A DNA stretch of 23,061 nt from an uncultured Lachnospiraceae bacterium. Lineage in GTDB: Bacteria > Bacillota > Clostridia > Lachnospirales > Lachnospiraceae. Numbering within the stretch: position 1 is the stretch's first letter; each line of letters starts with the position of its first letter. The notes below the pieces were generated by a model. That model saw nothing but the letters and a program-made list of their open reading frames with translations. It ran no database searches and was not told the origin of the DNA. The translations under genes and the position numbers were made by a program. The stretch is from positions 2,996 through 26,056 of the forward strand of contig CAJTQO010000047.1 in assembly GCA_910578405.1 (NCBI GenBank), given 5' to 3'. Positions 14,582-22,132 of this stretch are shown here, one piece after another.

Positions 14582-16813
14582 ATGGAAGAATGGGAAAAGA
14601 AAGGTATGGGTCATTCAATGGGAATTGGAATTCAATATTATGAAAAGCAACGTATTTTTAAACTGGATACACCGCACACCAGCTATATTATGGCGGTTGT
14701 GGATGATGAGAACTTTCTGGGACACGTATACTATGGAGGACGGCTGGAGGATTATGATGTTTCCTATCTGCTTAGGACGCAGGAAAAGCCTTCGGCGCCT
14801 TCGGGGAATAACAGGGAGCGGTGTTCTTTTATGGATGCTTTTCCTATGGAATATCCGGGGCATGGCCTGGGGGATTACCGGGACGGCTGCATCAGCGTGC
14901 GTTCTAAGGGCGGGCATAGCGCAGTAAACCTGACAGTGACGTCACACAAGATATATGACGGGAAAAAGAAGTTAGAAGGGCTTCCGGCTACTTTCGGCAC
15001 GGAAAAAGAATGCAGTACGTTGGAAATAGAGTGTGAAGATGCAACGCTTGGGCTGAAAGCCACGTTAATGTATACAGCATTTCATGATGTGGACGCCATT
15101 ACCAGGAGTATAAAGGTGACAAATATGTCAGGTGAGGAAATTTATCTGACCAAGGCATTGTCGGCCTGCCTGGATATGGACAATAAGGAATTTGAACATA
15201 TTTCCCTGCACGGCTCCTGGGCCAGGGAGCGGCATATCCAGAGACAGCCTGTGGGATACGGGAAGTATGCGGTATCTTCGCTGCGTGGGGAGCCGGGGCA
15301 TCAGGAACATCCCTTTCTGGCTTTGGCGACGAAAGGAGCTGGCCAGGATGCGGGGGAAGTGTACGCCATGAATTTCGTCTATTCAGGAAATTTCTTCACG
15401 CAGGTGGAAATGAGCCAGTATGACAGTGTGCGTATGTCAATGGGAATCCAGCCGGAGGACTTTTGCTGGAAACTGGAGCCGCAGGAAAGTTTCCAGGCGC
15501 CGGAGGCGGTGTTGGTTTATTCGGCAGAAGGGCTTGGCGGCATGACGCGCAGTTTCCATGATTTGTACCGGAAGCATTTGCTCCGCAGCCCTTATAAAGA
15601 TAAGAAACGCCCCATTCTTTTAAACAACTGGGAAGCCACTTATTTTGATTTTGATACGGACAAGCTGATTGGGATTGCCAGACAGGCGTCGAAACTTGGG
15701 ATTGAGATGCTGGTTATGGATGACGGTTGGTTTGGGAAACGCAACAGTGACAACTGCGGCCTGGGCGACTGGCAGGTGAACGAAGAAAAGCTAAAAGGCG
15801 GGCTGAAATACCTGGTGGATGAGGTGAATAAGCTGGGAATGAAATTTGGCATCTGGTTTGAGCCGGAAATGGTTTCGCCGGATTCCGATTTGTACCGGGC
15901 GCATCCGGACTGGGCCATCCAGATTCCGGGACGGACGGCGGCTATGGCCAGGGAACAGTATGTATTGGATATCAGCAGGAAAGAAGTGCGGGATTATGTG
16001 TATGAGTGTGTGGCAAAGGTTTTGCGCAGCGCCAATGTGGAGTATGTAAAATGGGATATGAACCGTCCCCTTTCCGACTTAGGCAGCAGCGGTCTTGCGG
16101 CTGACAGGCAGGGAGAGCTGTACCACCGTTATGTGCTGGGGCTGTATGAGATGCAGGAGCGCCTGATTACGGATTTCCCCGATTTACTTTTGGAGAACTG
16201 TTCCGGCGGAGGCGCGCGCTTTGACCCGGGGATGCTGTACTACAGTCCTCAGATTTGGTGTTCTGACGATACGGACGCGATAGAGCGCCTTGCCATCCAG
16301 GAGGGAACCGCTTTGGTTTATCCGCTGTCCACCATGGGCGCCCATGTGTCGGACTGCCCCAATCATGCCATTGGCAGGACTACGCCCTTTGAAACAAGGG
16401 GATATGTGGCATTGGCGGGGACTTTTGGCTATGAGCTGGATGTGACGAAGATTCCGCAAGAGGAGCAGAAGATGATACCGGAGCAGATAGCCATGTACCA
16501 TAAATACAATGATTTGGTGCGGGAAGGGGACTACTACCGGCTGGCTTCCTATCAGGAGAACAAGGTGTATGACTGTTACGAGGTCGTTAGCAAAGATAGA
16601 AAAGAAGCGTTGGTCACTTATGTGCAGGTATTGAACAGCTCCAACAGACGAAGCAGGCATATCTGTCTGAAAGGGCTTAAGGCGGATGCGGTTTACCGGG
16701 TGGAAGGGATGGAAGGGAGCTATCTGGGAGATACCCTGATGAAAGCGGGGATACCGATGGAAAACTTCTGGGGAGATTTCCGGGGGAAACTGGTTCATAT
16801 AACCGCATTGTAA
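14582..16813 (+). CDS. Alpha-galactosidase, glycoside hydrolase family 36
   Basis: This is a full-length GH36 enzyme (743 residues): an N-terminal beta-sandwich (about 15-340), a catalytic barrel (about 340-650) and a C-terminal beta domain. Motifs include LVMDDGWFGKRN (377-388), FEPEMVSPDSDL (426-437), YVKWDMNRPLSDL with nucleophile D492, NCSGGGARFD (539-548), and CSDDTDAIERL with acid/base D562. The 70-residue spacing between the two catalytic acids equals that in the Geobacillus enzyme as I recall it. There is no signal peptide, so it is cytoplasmic and acts on imported alpha-galactosides. ATG 14582 is given. ATG 14618 also begins close to where family homology starts, with AAAGAAAGG 13 bases upstream, so the start is open. 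The LacI gene lies just downstream. Confidence 0.95.
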   Translation: MEEWEKKGMGHSMGIGIQYYEKQRIFKLDTPHTSYIMAVVDDENFLGHVYYGGRLEDYDVSYLLRTQEKPSAPSGNNRERCSFMDAFPMEYPGHGLGDYRDGCISVRSKGGHSAVNLTVTSHKIYDGKKKLEGLPATFGTEKECSTLEIECEDATLGLKATLMYTAFHDVDAITRSIKVTNMSGEEIYLTKALSACLDMDNKEFEHISLHGSWARERHIQRQPVGYGKYAVSSLRGEPGHQEHPFLALATKGAGQDAGEVYAMNFVYSGNFFTQVEMSQYDSVRMSMGIQPEDFCWKLEPQESFQAPEAVLVYSAEGLGGMTRSFHDLYRKHLLRSPYKDKKRPILLNNWEATYFDFDTDKLIGIARQASKLGIEMLVMDDGWFGKRNSDNCGLGDWQVNEEKLKGGLKYLVDEVNKLGMKFGIWFEPEMVSPDSDLYRAHPDWAIQIPGRTAAMAREQYVLDISRKEVRDYVYECVAKVLRSANVEYVKWDMNRPLSDLGSSGLAADRQGELYHRYVLGLYEMQERLITDFPDLLLENCSGGGARFDPGMLYYSPQIWCSDDTDAIERLAIQEGTALVYPLSTMGAHVSDCPNHAIGRTTPFETRGYVALAGTFGYELDVTKIPQEEQKMIPEQIAMYHKYNDLVREGDYYRLASYQENKVYDCYEVVSKDRKEALVTYVQVLNSSNRRSRHICLKGLKADAVYRVEGMEGSYLGDTLMKAGIPMENFWGDFRGKLVHITAL

Positions 16814-17004
16814 GCTGCAGAGGCAGGAGACATGTAAAGGGGAGAGGCAGGTTTTGGCTGGATGGGACGTAAGGCGCATCCGTAAGAAGGGGAACCGGCT
16901 GTTTCATGCGGCCGGCCGGGGAATTTGGAAAAGTTTCGCTGGAAAGGATTTCACGGCGCAGAAACTGTGGGCTTGTCATGAAGGGAGAAGAGAGGGTATT
17001 TTTA

Positions 17005-18078
17005 GTGGCAAAAGCGGTAAAACTGGCGGATATCGCCGGGAAAATGAATGTCAGTATAGTGACGGTGTCCAAAGCGTTATCGGGACAAAAAGGCGTCAGC
17101 GAGGAAGTGAGGGAGAAGATAAAGAAGCTGGCGGATGAGATGGGCTATAAGCAGCCTTCCGCAGGGAAGGCGGGGGGGAAGAAAAAAGGCTACAGCATTG
17201 GCGTTTTGGTTGGAGACAGGTATTTGGACAAATACGACTCCTTTTATTGGAATTTATACCAGGAGGTGGCGCAAAAGGCCCTGGCTGAGGGGTGTATCGC
17301 CACGCTGGAAGCGTTAACGGCGCAGACGGAAAAGAACCGTATCCTTCCCACGCTGCTACGTGAGAATAAAGTGGACGGGGTGATTGTCCTGGGGATATTG
17401 GAGGAAGAGTATTTGGCGTTGTTGCGCAAAAATGTAAAGGCGCCTATGGTTTATCTGGATTTTTTTGCAAAGAGCCATGAATGCGACGCCGTGGTGACAG
17501 ACAATTATTTTGGGATGTACAGACTGACCAGTTATTTGTTTGAAATGGGGCATACGGAGATTGCCTATGTGGGGAACCTGCTGGCGACGGAGAGCATTAC
17601 GGACCGGTATTTCGGTTATGCGAAAGCGCTGATGGAACATGGCGTGCAGATACGGGAGGATTGGATTCTGGATGACAGAGACCGGGTGACAGGAAGGTCG
17701 GACGCCGGATTTGAGTTGAAAATGCCGCAGCAGATGCCCACTGCCTTTGCCTGCAACTGTGACTATGCCGCCGGGCAGGTTATAAGGAAACTGGAAGGGA
17801 TGGGGTATCGGGTGCCGGACGATTTTTCTGTGGTAGGGTATGATAATTATATTTATCCTGGTCTGTGCGACGTGGACATAACCACATATGAAGTGGATAT
17901 GAAAGGGATGGCGGCTATGAGCGTTTCCACTTTGCTTAGCCGGATTGCCGGGGAGAAGGCCGGGCAGAAGGTGGTGACGGTGGAAGGGCGTATGGTTTTG
18001 AAGGACAGTGTGGCTAAGAGGAACGGGACTTGTCCGGAGGAGGCCGGGCCGGAAGAACAGGACGCAATGGAAGAATAA
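17005..18078 (+). CDS. LacI-family transcriptional regulator
   Basis: A helix-turn-helix at residues 5-26 (VKLADIAGKMNVSIVTVSKA) is followed by the hinge helix region and a periplasmic-binding-protein-like sensor domain (about 63-340). The sensor contains VDGVIVLG, GHTEIAYVGN, TAFACNCDYAAG and SVVGYDNY. Length is 357 residues, usual for the family. The start is GTG 17005, with GAGAGGG eight bases upstream, and LacI proteins normally begin a few residues before this helix. An ATG at 16978 lacks a ribosome site, and the longer frame from 16906 is not LacI-like. It lies 191 bases after the alpha-galactosidase, so it probably controls it, and perhaps the whole unit, in response to a galactoside or product. 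No clear operator was seen by eye. Confidence 0.92.
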   Translation: MAKAVKLADIAGKMNVSIVTVSKALSGQKGVSEEVREKIKKLADEMGYKQPSAGKAGGKKKGYSIGVLVGDRYLDKYDSFYWNLYQEVAQKALAEGCIATLEALTAQTEKNRILPTLLRENKVDGVIVLGILEEEYLALLRKNVKAPMVYLDFFAKSHECDAVVTDNYFGMYRLTSYLFEMGHTEIAYVGNLLATESITDRYFGYAKALMEHGVQIREDWILDDRDRVTGRSDAGFELKMPQQMPTAFACNCDYAAGQVIRKLEGMGYRVPDDFSVVGYDNYIYPGLCDVDITTYEVDMKGMAAMSVSTLLSRIAGEKAGQKVVTVEGRMVLKDSVAKRNGTCPEEAGPEEQDAMEE

Positions 18079-18089
18079 GATGCAATGAT

Positions 18090-18128
18090 AAAAGGGCGTG
18101 GAGTTGGATTCCACGCCTTTTGTTGTTG
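18090..18128. terminator. Two-way intrinsic terminator between lacI and xrtK
   Basis: GGCGTGGA (18095-18102) pairs with TCCACGCC (18110-18117) around a 7-base loop. AAAA (18090-18093) on the left and TTTT (18118-18121) plus GTTGTT on the right extend it, with one bulged G at 18094. On the plus strand a T run follows lacI. On the minus strand CCTTTTATC follows the end of the convergent exosortase gene, so it can serve both transcripts. Confidence 0.85.
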
Positions 18129-18135
18129 CAGGCGT

Positions 18136-18936
18136 TTATTTTAGCCTGCGTAGGAAAGCGGTAAGGCAAAAAGGGAGCAGGGCGGCAAGGCAGGCGGCGG
18201 CAGTAAGCAGGGCGAAGTCTGCAAAACCGTCCCATTCGCTTTTGCGGATTCTCCCAAACAGCGGAATGCCAAGCACAATGGAGAAGTAGCAAAGCAGTGG
18301 CGGCAAGTATTGCCAAACGAAGCGTTTGGCTGTATAGGGGTGGGCATGGGAAGCGGAAAAAGCCTGGCCCGTCCGGTGGGAAAAGATCCGGTTAAAGAGA
18401 AGCCCGGCAATCCGGTAAAGGAGAAACAGGAAAATAAGGGATACCGTCGCCCCGATGAGTGTATGCAGCCGCTTTGCCGTCAGCCATGTGAGAATGGCGG
18501 CGCTGTGAGGAAGGGGGCGCAGGAGGGAAGGAACCATAGGGGGGAGGCAGACGGAAAGGACGATTCGAATACCGTTGACTCCAATGGCATACAGGTAGGC
18601 GACAGGCAGGGAGAGAGCGAGCCAGGCCATTTCGCGCTTCCTGTTTTTTATTCTGGGAAGGAACGGAAAGGAAAGGACGGCAAAAGCAATCAGCATAAAT
18701 TGGATGCCGGAGCAGGATGGAGCGATAATAAGGCGCACAGAGTGGTTGAGGTATCCTAAGTGCGGTATTTTTTCGAAGGAAAGGCCGCTTAGGATTTCCA
18801 CCCACCGGGCGGTGGGGGCGAGGAGCCAATCCAATTCATTGCTTCCGGCAAAGCGGCGCCAATATTTGACGCAGACAATAAGGAGAAGAGCCGTCAGGCA
18901 GGGGAAAAGGGACGTTTTGTTTTTTGTTTCTTTCAT
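18136..18936 (-). CDS. xrtK: Exosortase, XrtK type (membrane transpeptidase-like protease)
   Basis: Exosortases are multi-pass membrane cysteine proteases/transpeptidases that cut a C-terminal sorting tail from secreted proteins. This 266-residue protein has about seven hydrophobic segments and the family's three catalytic residues in order: C75 in IIAPSCSGIQF, R124 in GVNGIRIVLS and H158 in RLHTLIGATVS. The early NELDWLLAPTARWVEILSG stretch is what I associate with the subfamily called exosortase K; the subfamily name is from memory. The start is ATG 18936, overlapping the upstream VIT gene stop by 4 bases (ATGA), with a perfect AAAGGAGG six bases before it. A longer frame to 19014 would lie inside the VIT gene. 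The tight coupling marks the VIT protein as its probable substrate. Confidence 0.85.
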   Translation of the reverse strand: MKETKNKTSLFPCLTALLLIVCVKYWRRFAGSNELDWLLAPTARWVEILSGLSFEKIPHLGYLNHSVRLIIAPSCSGIQFMLIAFAVLSFPFLPRIKNRKREMAWLALSLPVAYLYAIGVNGIRIVLSVCLPPMVPSLLRPLPHSAAILTWLTAKRLHTLIGATVSLIFLFLLYRIAGLLFNRIFSHRTGQAFSASHAHPYTAKRFVWQYLPPLLCYFSIVLGIPLFGRIRKSEWDGFADFALLTAAACLAALLPFCLTAFLRRLK

Positions 18937-21110
18937 AGGGCGCCTCCTTTCTGGCTGTTTTTGCGCTGCCTGCGCAGAAAATATACAGGGGATAAGAGCA
19001 GGAGCAACAGGCAAAGGGGCAGCAGTTCCGGCTCCGAACCAAACAGGTAACCGCCTATGGCAAGAGACGATACGTGGGAGGGAAGGGGCTGGGGCTGGTC
19101 AACATCCGTATTTTCCCCGGTAGTGTTTTGGACGGTTTCCAATACCGCAATGAACGAGGTATAAGGGGTCATCATGCTGTAGGTGAGTCCAAGTTCAGTG
19201 ACTTCTTTTTTTACGGCCTTATCGTCCTGGTTAAAGTGAAATCCATAGTCCATAAGCCGTTCCACGCGGCTGCGCGCCCACAGGTAGCGGATGGCCCGGT
19301 TTTGCGGGGCGGCTTGTGCCTTAGAAACCTGGATTTCCTGGGAATAGTCCTGTGTCCCGTTTTTCCCGGTGATAAGGATGCTTCCGGACGGCTCGCCGCT
19401 CCATTTGCCATAGAGGATTATGGGTTTTTGGGCGAAGAGAGTGGAAAGTTTCGCTGGTTCTAAGTCATAAATATAGAAGTTCCTGGTGACGATACGGATA
19501 TCAGTCAAAACGGGCGATTGAATGTAAGTGCGGAAACGGTCTGCCATCTCCAAGGCATCTTTGGAATCCGTTACCACAAAGGATTCGCCGCCGCCTATTT
19601 TGGCAATGCCTTCGATTAGGTAGCGGTTGACGGAACCGCCGATGCCAAAGGAAAAGAAATTTGTTGTATCCAAGTTGCGGCGGATTAGGTCAAAGACTTC
19701 TTTTTCCCCGGAGATGTAACCGTCTGTAACAAGGACGATGCTGCGCGCGCTGCCTTGCGGGGAAGGAAGCGCTATGGCGTTTTCCAACGCCGGGGCAAGT
19801 TCCGTACCGCCTGCGCCTACCTGGCCTTCTACGATTTCCAAAGCTGCCCGGATATTTTCCTGCGTGGCGGGCAAAGGTTTAGAAGATAGCTGTACCGAGG
19901 CGCCGGAAAACAATACTACATTAAAGGTGTCGGTTTCTTTTAAGGAAGTAACCAGGCTGCGGATTAATTCTTTGGCAGTGTCTAACGGGTATCCCTCCAT
20001 GGAGCCGGATACGTCTACTACAAAGGTATAGTCTCTTGGGGGAATGGATTCCGGTTCGCATCGTGCAGGAGGCTGTACCATCAGCAAGAAAAAGTTTTCC
20101 TCTTCTCCTTCTCCCTTATCGAGCATAAGGCCGCAGTGGATGTCTTCCCCGGTAAGCCGGTATTCCAGAATGTAGTCACGGTTTCCTGCAAAATCGGAAG
20201 GGTCGGAAAGAGTAACCTGTGCATTGGAGTCGCTGTTCCAGGCAATATCAATTTCGTGGGATTTACTGGAAAGTCCGGTAATAGGGACTCCGGTGGACAG
20301 GTTGGCCGTGATGCGAAAAGAGCCGGAGGCGGTTTCGCCATCTTCCAGATAAGGAGTGGCCGTCCATCCGCTGCTTTCCTCTTCCCCTTCTGCAGGCGGA
20401 GTGGCATAGCGGGGCCCTACCACGGTGGGGAATACGAACTGGTAGACGCCGTCTGTGGCATGGACTAGTTCGGTGTAATGAAGTTCCAGGCGGATGGTTT
20501 GGCCTGGCATAAGGTTGGACAGGTTCATGGTAAAGACATTGGGACGCTGCTGCTCCAGCAGGGAGGCGCTTTTCCCTTCGCTCTTGGCCTGCTCATATTC
20601 TTCTTTTGCTTCTTCCCGCTCTTTGATTTTGGCCGTAATAACCTGGTCGCCAATCTGCATCTTCATGCCATGGACGGTTACGCCGGTGGAAGCGGGGAAG
20701 ACATAAGTGGCGCTGATGGGGTTCTTCCCTTCGTTGGCGTAGGTCTGGGTCACATAGGTTTCCGCAATGGTTCCGTTGATATTTACATGGACTTCCGTAT
20801 CCTTTAACGGCAGGCAGTCTACGGAAGTGTCAGCCCCTTCAATGAAAAAATAAGGGGACAGGGTTTTGGTGACGTCATTTTCTTTGGCTTCTTCCTGTTT
20901 TGCCTGTGCGGCTTCCACGACAGAGGACGGGAAGGCGCAGAAAAAGAGGGTAAGGGAGAGCAATGCCACAAGGCATTTGGACAGGCATGGGGAAAGCGGG
21001 CAGGGAAGTCTCTTTCTTCCCCGCAGAGCTTTTTTACGGCGCTTATCGTTTGTCATGCCATCATGGATTTCTTTGCTTTGTCTGTGTGTTTTTGTTTTGC
21101 TGCTTTTCAT
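18933..21110 (-). CDS. Secreted VIT plus von Willebrand A protein with C-terminal sorting tail
   Basis: This 725-residue protein has: a very basic N-terminus, then a signal-peptide hydrophobic core (about 46-66, cleavage probably near VVEAAQA); a VIT domain (about 83-215), with the typical IKEREEAKEEYEQA and NVFTMNLSNLMPGQ stretches; a middle region; a von Willebrand A domain (about 360-530) with an intact metal site, DVSGS (D366, S368, S370), T436 and D463; then a conserved GLTYSMMTPYTSF segment. The last 38 residues are a sorting tail: FGSEPE, a membrane segment (LLPLCLLLLLLSPVYF) and a basic RRQRK end. Such proteins often bind ligands or partners through the metal site. The start at 21110 has GAGG eight bases upstream; the earlier in-frame GTG overlaps that site. 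The biological role is unknown. Confidence 0.88.
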   Translation of the reverse strand: MKSSKTKTHRQSKEIHDGMTNDKRRKKALRGRKRLPCPLSPCLSKCLVALLSLTLFFCAFPSSVVEAAQAKQEEAKENDVTKTLSPYFFIEGADTSVDCLPLKDTEVHVNINGTIAETYVTQTYANEGKNPISATYVFPASTGVTVHGMKMQIGDQVITAKIKEREEAKEEYEQAKSEGKSASLLEQQRPNVFTMNLSNLMPGQTIRLELHYTELVHATDGVYQFVFPTVVGPRYATPPAEGEEESSGWTATPYLEDGETASGSFRITANLSTGVPITGLSSKSHEIDIAWNSDSNAQVTLSDPSDFAGNRDYILEYRLTGEDIHCGLMLDKGEGEEENFFLLMVQPPARCEPESIPPRDYTFVVDVSGSMEGYPLDTAKELIRSLVTSLKETDTFNVVLFSGASVQLSSKPLPATQENIRAALEIVEGQVGAGGTELAPALENAIALPSPQGSARSIVLVTDGYISGEKEVFDLIRRNLDTTNFFSFGIGGSVNRYLIEGIAKIGGGESFVVTDSKDALEMADRFRTYIQSPVLTDIRIVTRNFYIYDLEPAKLSTLFAQKPIILYGKWSGEPSGSILITGKNGTQDYSQEIQVSKAQAAPQNRAIRYLWARSRVERLMDYGFHFNQDDKAVKKEVTELGLTYSMMTPYTSFIAVLETVQNTTGENTDVDQPQPLPSHVSSLAIGGYLFGSEPELLPLCLLLLLLSPVYFLRRQRKNSQKGGAL
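18943..18950 (-). promoter_or_regulatory. Perfect ribosome binding site for xrtK inside the VIT gene
   Basis: On the minus strand AAAGGAGG occupies 18950-18943, six bases before the xrtK ATG, and is read through as the last codons of the VIT gene. Together with the ATGA overlap it sets the xrtK start and implies that the enzyme is made in step with its neighbour. Confidence 0.85.
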
Positions 21111-21129
21111 ATGGGACACCTCGATTTCC

Positions 21130-21200
21130 TATTTTGATTCCCGCGCACAACGAGCCGGGCAGCCGTGCTTGCACGGACATTTGGCGGTTGCCGCAAGGTT
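21130..21200 (-). promoter_or_regulatory. Hairpin-rich leader before the VIT gene
   Basis: Read on the minus strand, three small hairpins follow one another: TTGCGG-CAA-CCGCCAA with one bulge (about 21196-21181), CCGTGC-AA-GCACGG (21177-21164), and CCCGGC to GCGCGGG with one bulged G (about 21159-21140). An A-rich stretch and the ribosome site come next. It does not match a riboswitch class I know. It could be a structured leader or a processing site. Confidence 0.35.
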
Positions 21201-21232
21201 ATTGACTGGAACGTCTTTCTAAATAGGATAGT

Positions 21233-21261
21233 ATCGCAGGCAGGCATCAGAGAAGCGTCAA
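21233..21261 (-). promoter_or_regulatory. Possible VIT-xrtK promoter overlapping the repeat array
   Basis: On the minus strand TTGACG (21261-21256), within repeat 2, matches 5 of 6 of a -35 box. A 17-base spacer then leads to TGCGAT (21238-21233), only a 3-of-6 match to a -10 box. A weak -10 is usual where an activator bound to repeats near -35 is needed. This is tentative. Confidence 0.3.
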
Positions 21262-21309
21262 AGAGGCATCAAACAAGCATCAAAGATGCATAGAATTTGC
21301 ATCATTCGT
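21244..21309. repeat. Six 11-bp tandem repeats upstream of the VIT gene
   Basis: Repeat units begin at 21244, 21255, 21266, 21277, 21288 and 21299, exactly 11 bases apart. Units 1, 3, 4 and 6 begin GCATCA, unit 2 GCGTCA and unit 5 GCATAG; the fuller core is GCATCAAA. On the minus strand the core reads TTTGATGC. The array fills the space between the MgtC-type gene stop (21315) and the VIT leader. Confidence 0.85.
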
Positions 21310-21314
21310 ATTTT

Positions 21315-22016
21315 CTATTTTTTCCGGACTTCTTCAATGTAATGAATGCTTTCCATCTGCCCAAGATGATAAATAATATCAGAGTGCAGGTATTTTCCTT
21401 TAAGGTTTAGATCAAGCTGCAAAGTCAAGTCGCCTTCCGGCGAGCTTTTGTGCTTCTGGAGCTGCATCACTTCAAAACCCTGTTCCGTCAGAGCGTCAAT
21501 AATCTGCCGCAGGCCGGCGGAACGGTCGATTTCCAGGTAGATGGTGATATAGCGGTTGTAATGCTCCAGACGCTGGCTGATGTAGTACAGGATGGTGGTG
21601 GTAAAGAGCATAATCAGGAAAGCGATGAGGCTGGGAAACAACATGCCTGCGCCTATGGCGACGCCAAGGATGGCGGTGGCCCATAAGGTGGCTGCAGTGG
21701 TCAGGCCGCGGACTTGGTTGCGGGAAGTGAGGATGATGCTGCCCATGCCAAGGAAGCCGATGCCGCTGATGACTTGGGCGGCCAGCCTGGCTGCGTCCCC
21801 GGTTCCGTATTGCTCAATCAGGTATTCGTTGATAATCATGGTAAAAGCGGAGGCGGTGCAGACAATGGAGAAGGTGCGCAGCCCTGCCGTGCTTTTTTTG
21901 ATGGCTCTTTCATAGCCGATGACGGCTCCCATGCCCATAGCCAGGGTAAGGCGCAGGAAGATGGAAATATAGTAATGGCTATGCATAAAATTTTGCGTAA
22001 TATGTTGCAAATTCAT
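21315..22016 (-). CDS. MgtC/SapB-family membrane protein
   Basis: The N-terminal half (about 18-148) is a four-to-five-helix membrane domain with the MgtC signatures AVIGYERAIKKSTAGLRT (31-48), SGIGFLGMGSII (84-95) and VRGLTTAATLW (102-112). A C-terminal cytoplasmic domain (about 155-233) looks ACT-like. MgtC proteins are linked to growth at low magnesium and to survival in hosts; in Salmonella MgtC inhibits the ATP synthase. In gut Firmicutes the role is not established. The ATG has GGAAAGG 11 bases upstream. It is transcribed in the same direction as the AraC gene before it and the VIT gene after it, 116 and 204 bases away, so a shared transcript is possible but not shown. Confidence 0.9.
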   Translation of the reverse strand: MNLQHITQNFMHSHYYISIFLRLTLAMGMGAVIGYERAIKKSTAGLRTFSIVCTASAFTMIINEYLIEQYGTGDAARLAAQVISGIGFLGMGSIILTSRNQVRGLTTAATLWATAILGVAIGAGMLFPSLIAFLIMLFTTTILYYISQRLEHYNRYITIYLEIDRSAGLRQIIDALTEQGFEVMQLQKHKSSPEGDLTLQLDLNLKGKYLHSDIIYHLGQMESIHYIEEVRKK

Positions 22017-22087
22017 AGAAAACCATGCCTTTCCGGAATCGGATAGGATTCCTGACTTATTTGTATTTACAGGTTTGAATTCGTGCA

Positions 22088-22132
22088 GCTTTGCCGCAGG
22101 GCGTTTTCACGGAATGCAGGCTGGGGCAAAGC
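22088..22132 (-). repeat. Inverted repeat just after the AraC stop
   Basis: GCTTTGCC (22088-22095) and GGCAAAGC (22125-22132) are a perfect 8-bp inverted repeat with a 29-base loop, starting directly after the AraC stop codon on the minus strand. No T run follows, so it is a poor terminator. It could be an mRNA-end or processing structure. Confidence 0.35.

Noticed and set aside
16814..17004. LacI operator in the gap before lacI
   Set aside because: Only a short GGCCGGCC palindrome and a weak CCGGC/GCCGG hairpin; no convincing LacI-type site with a central CG in a long palindrome.
17356..18114. 252-residue minus-strand reading frame opposite the LacI gene
   Set aside because: Antisense shadow of a clear LacI protein, and it would run through the terminator.
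21202..21230. Plus-strand promoter-like pair TTGACT and TAGGAT in the VIT upstream region
   Set aside because: Spacing is 16 and the -10 is poor; no plus-strand gene follows, so an antisense transcript would be speculative.
21244..21309. CRISPR array
   Set aside because: The unit is only 11 bases with no unique spacers; direct repeats, not repeat-spacer structure.
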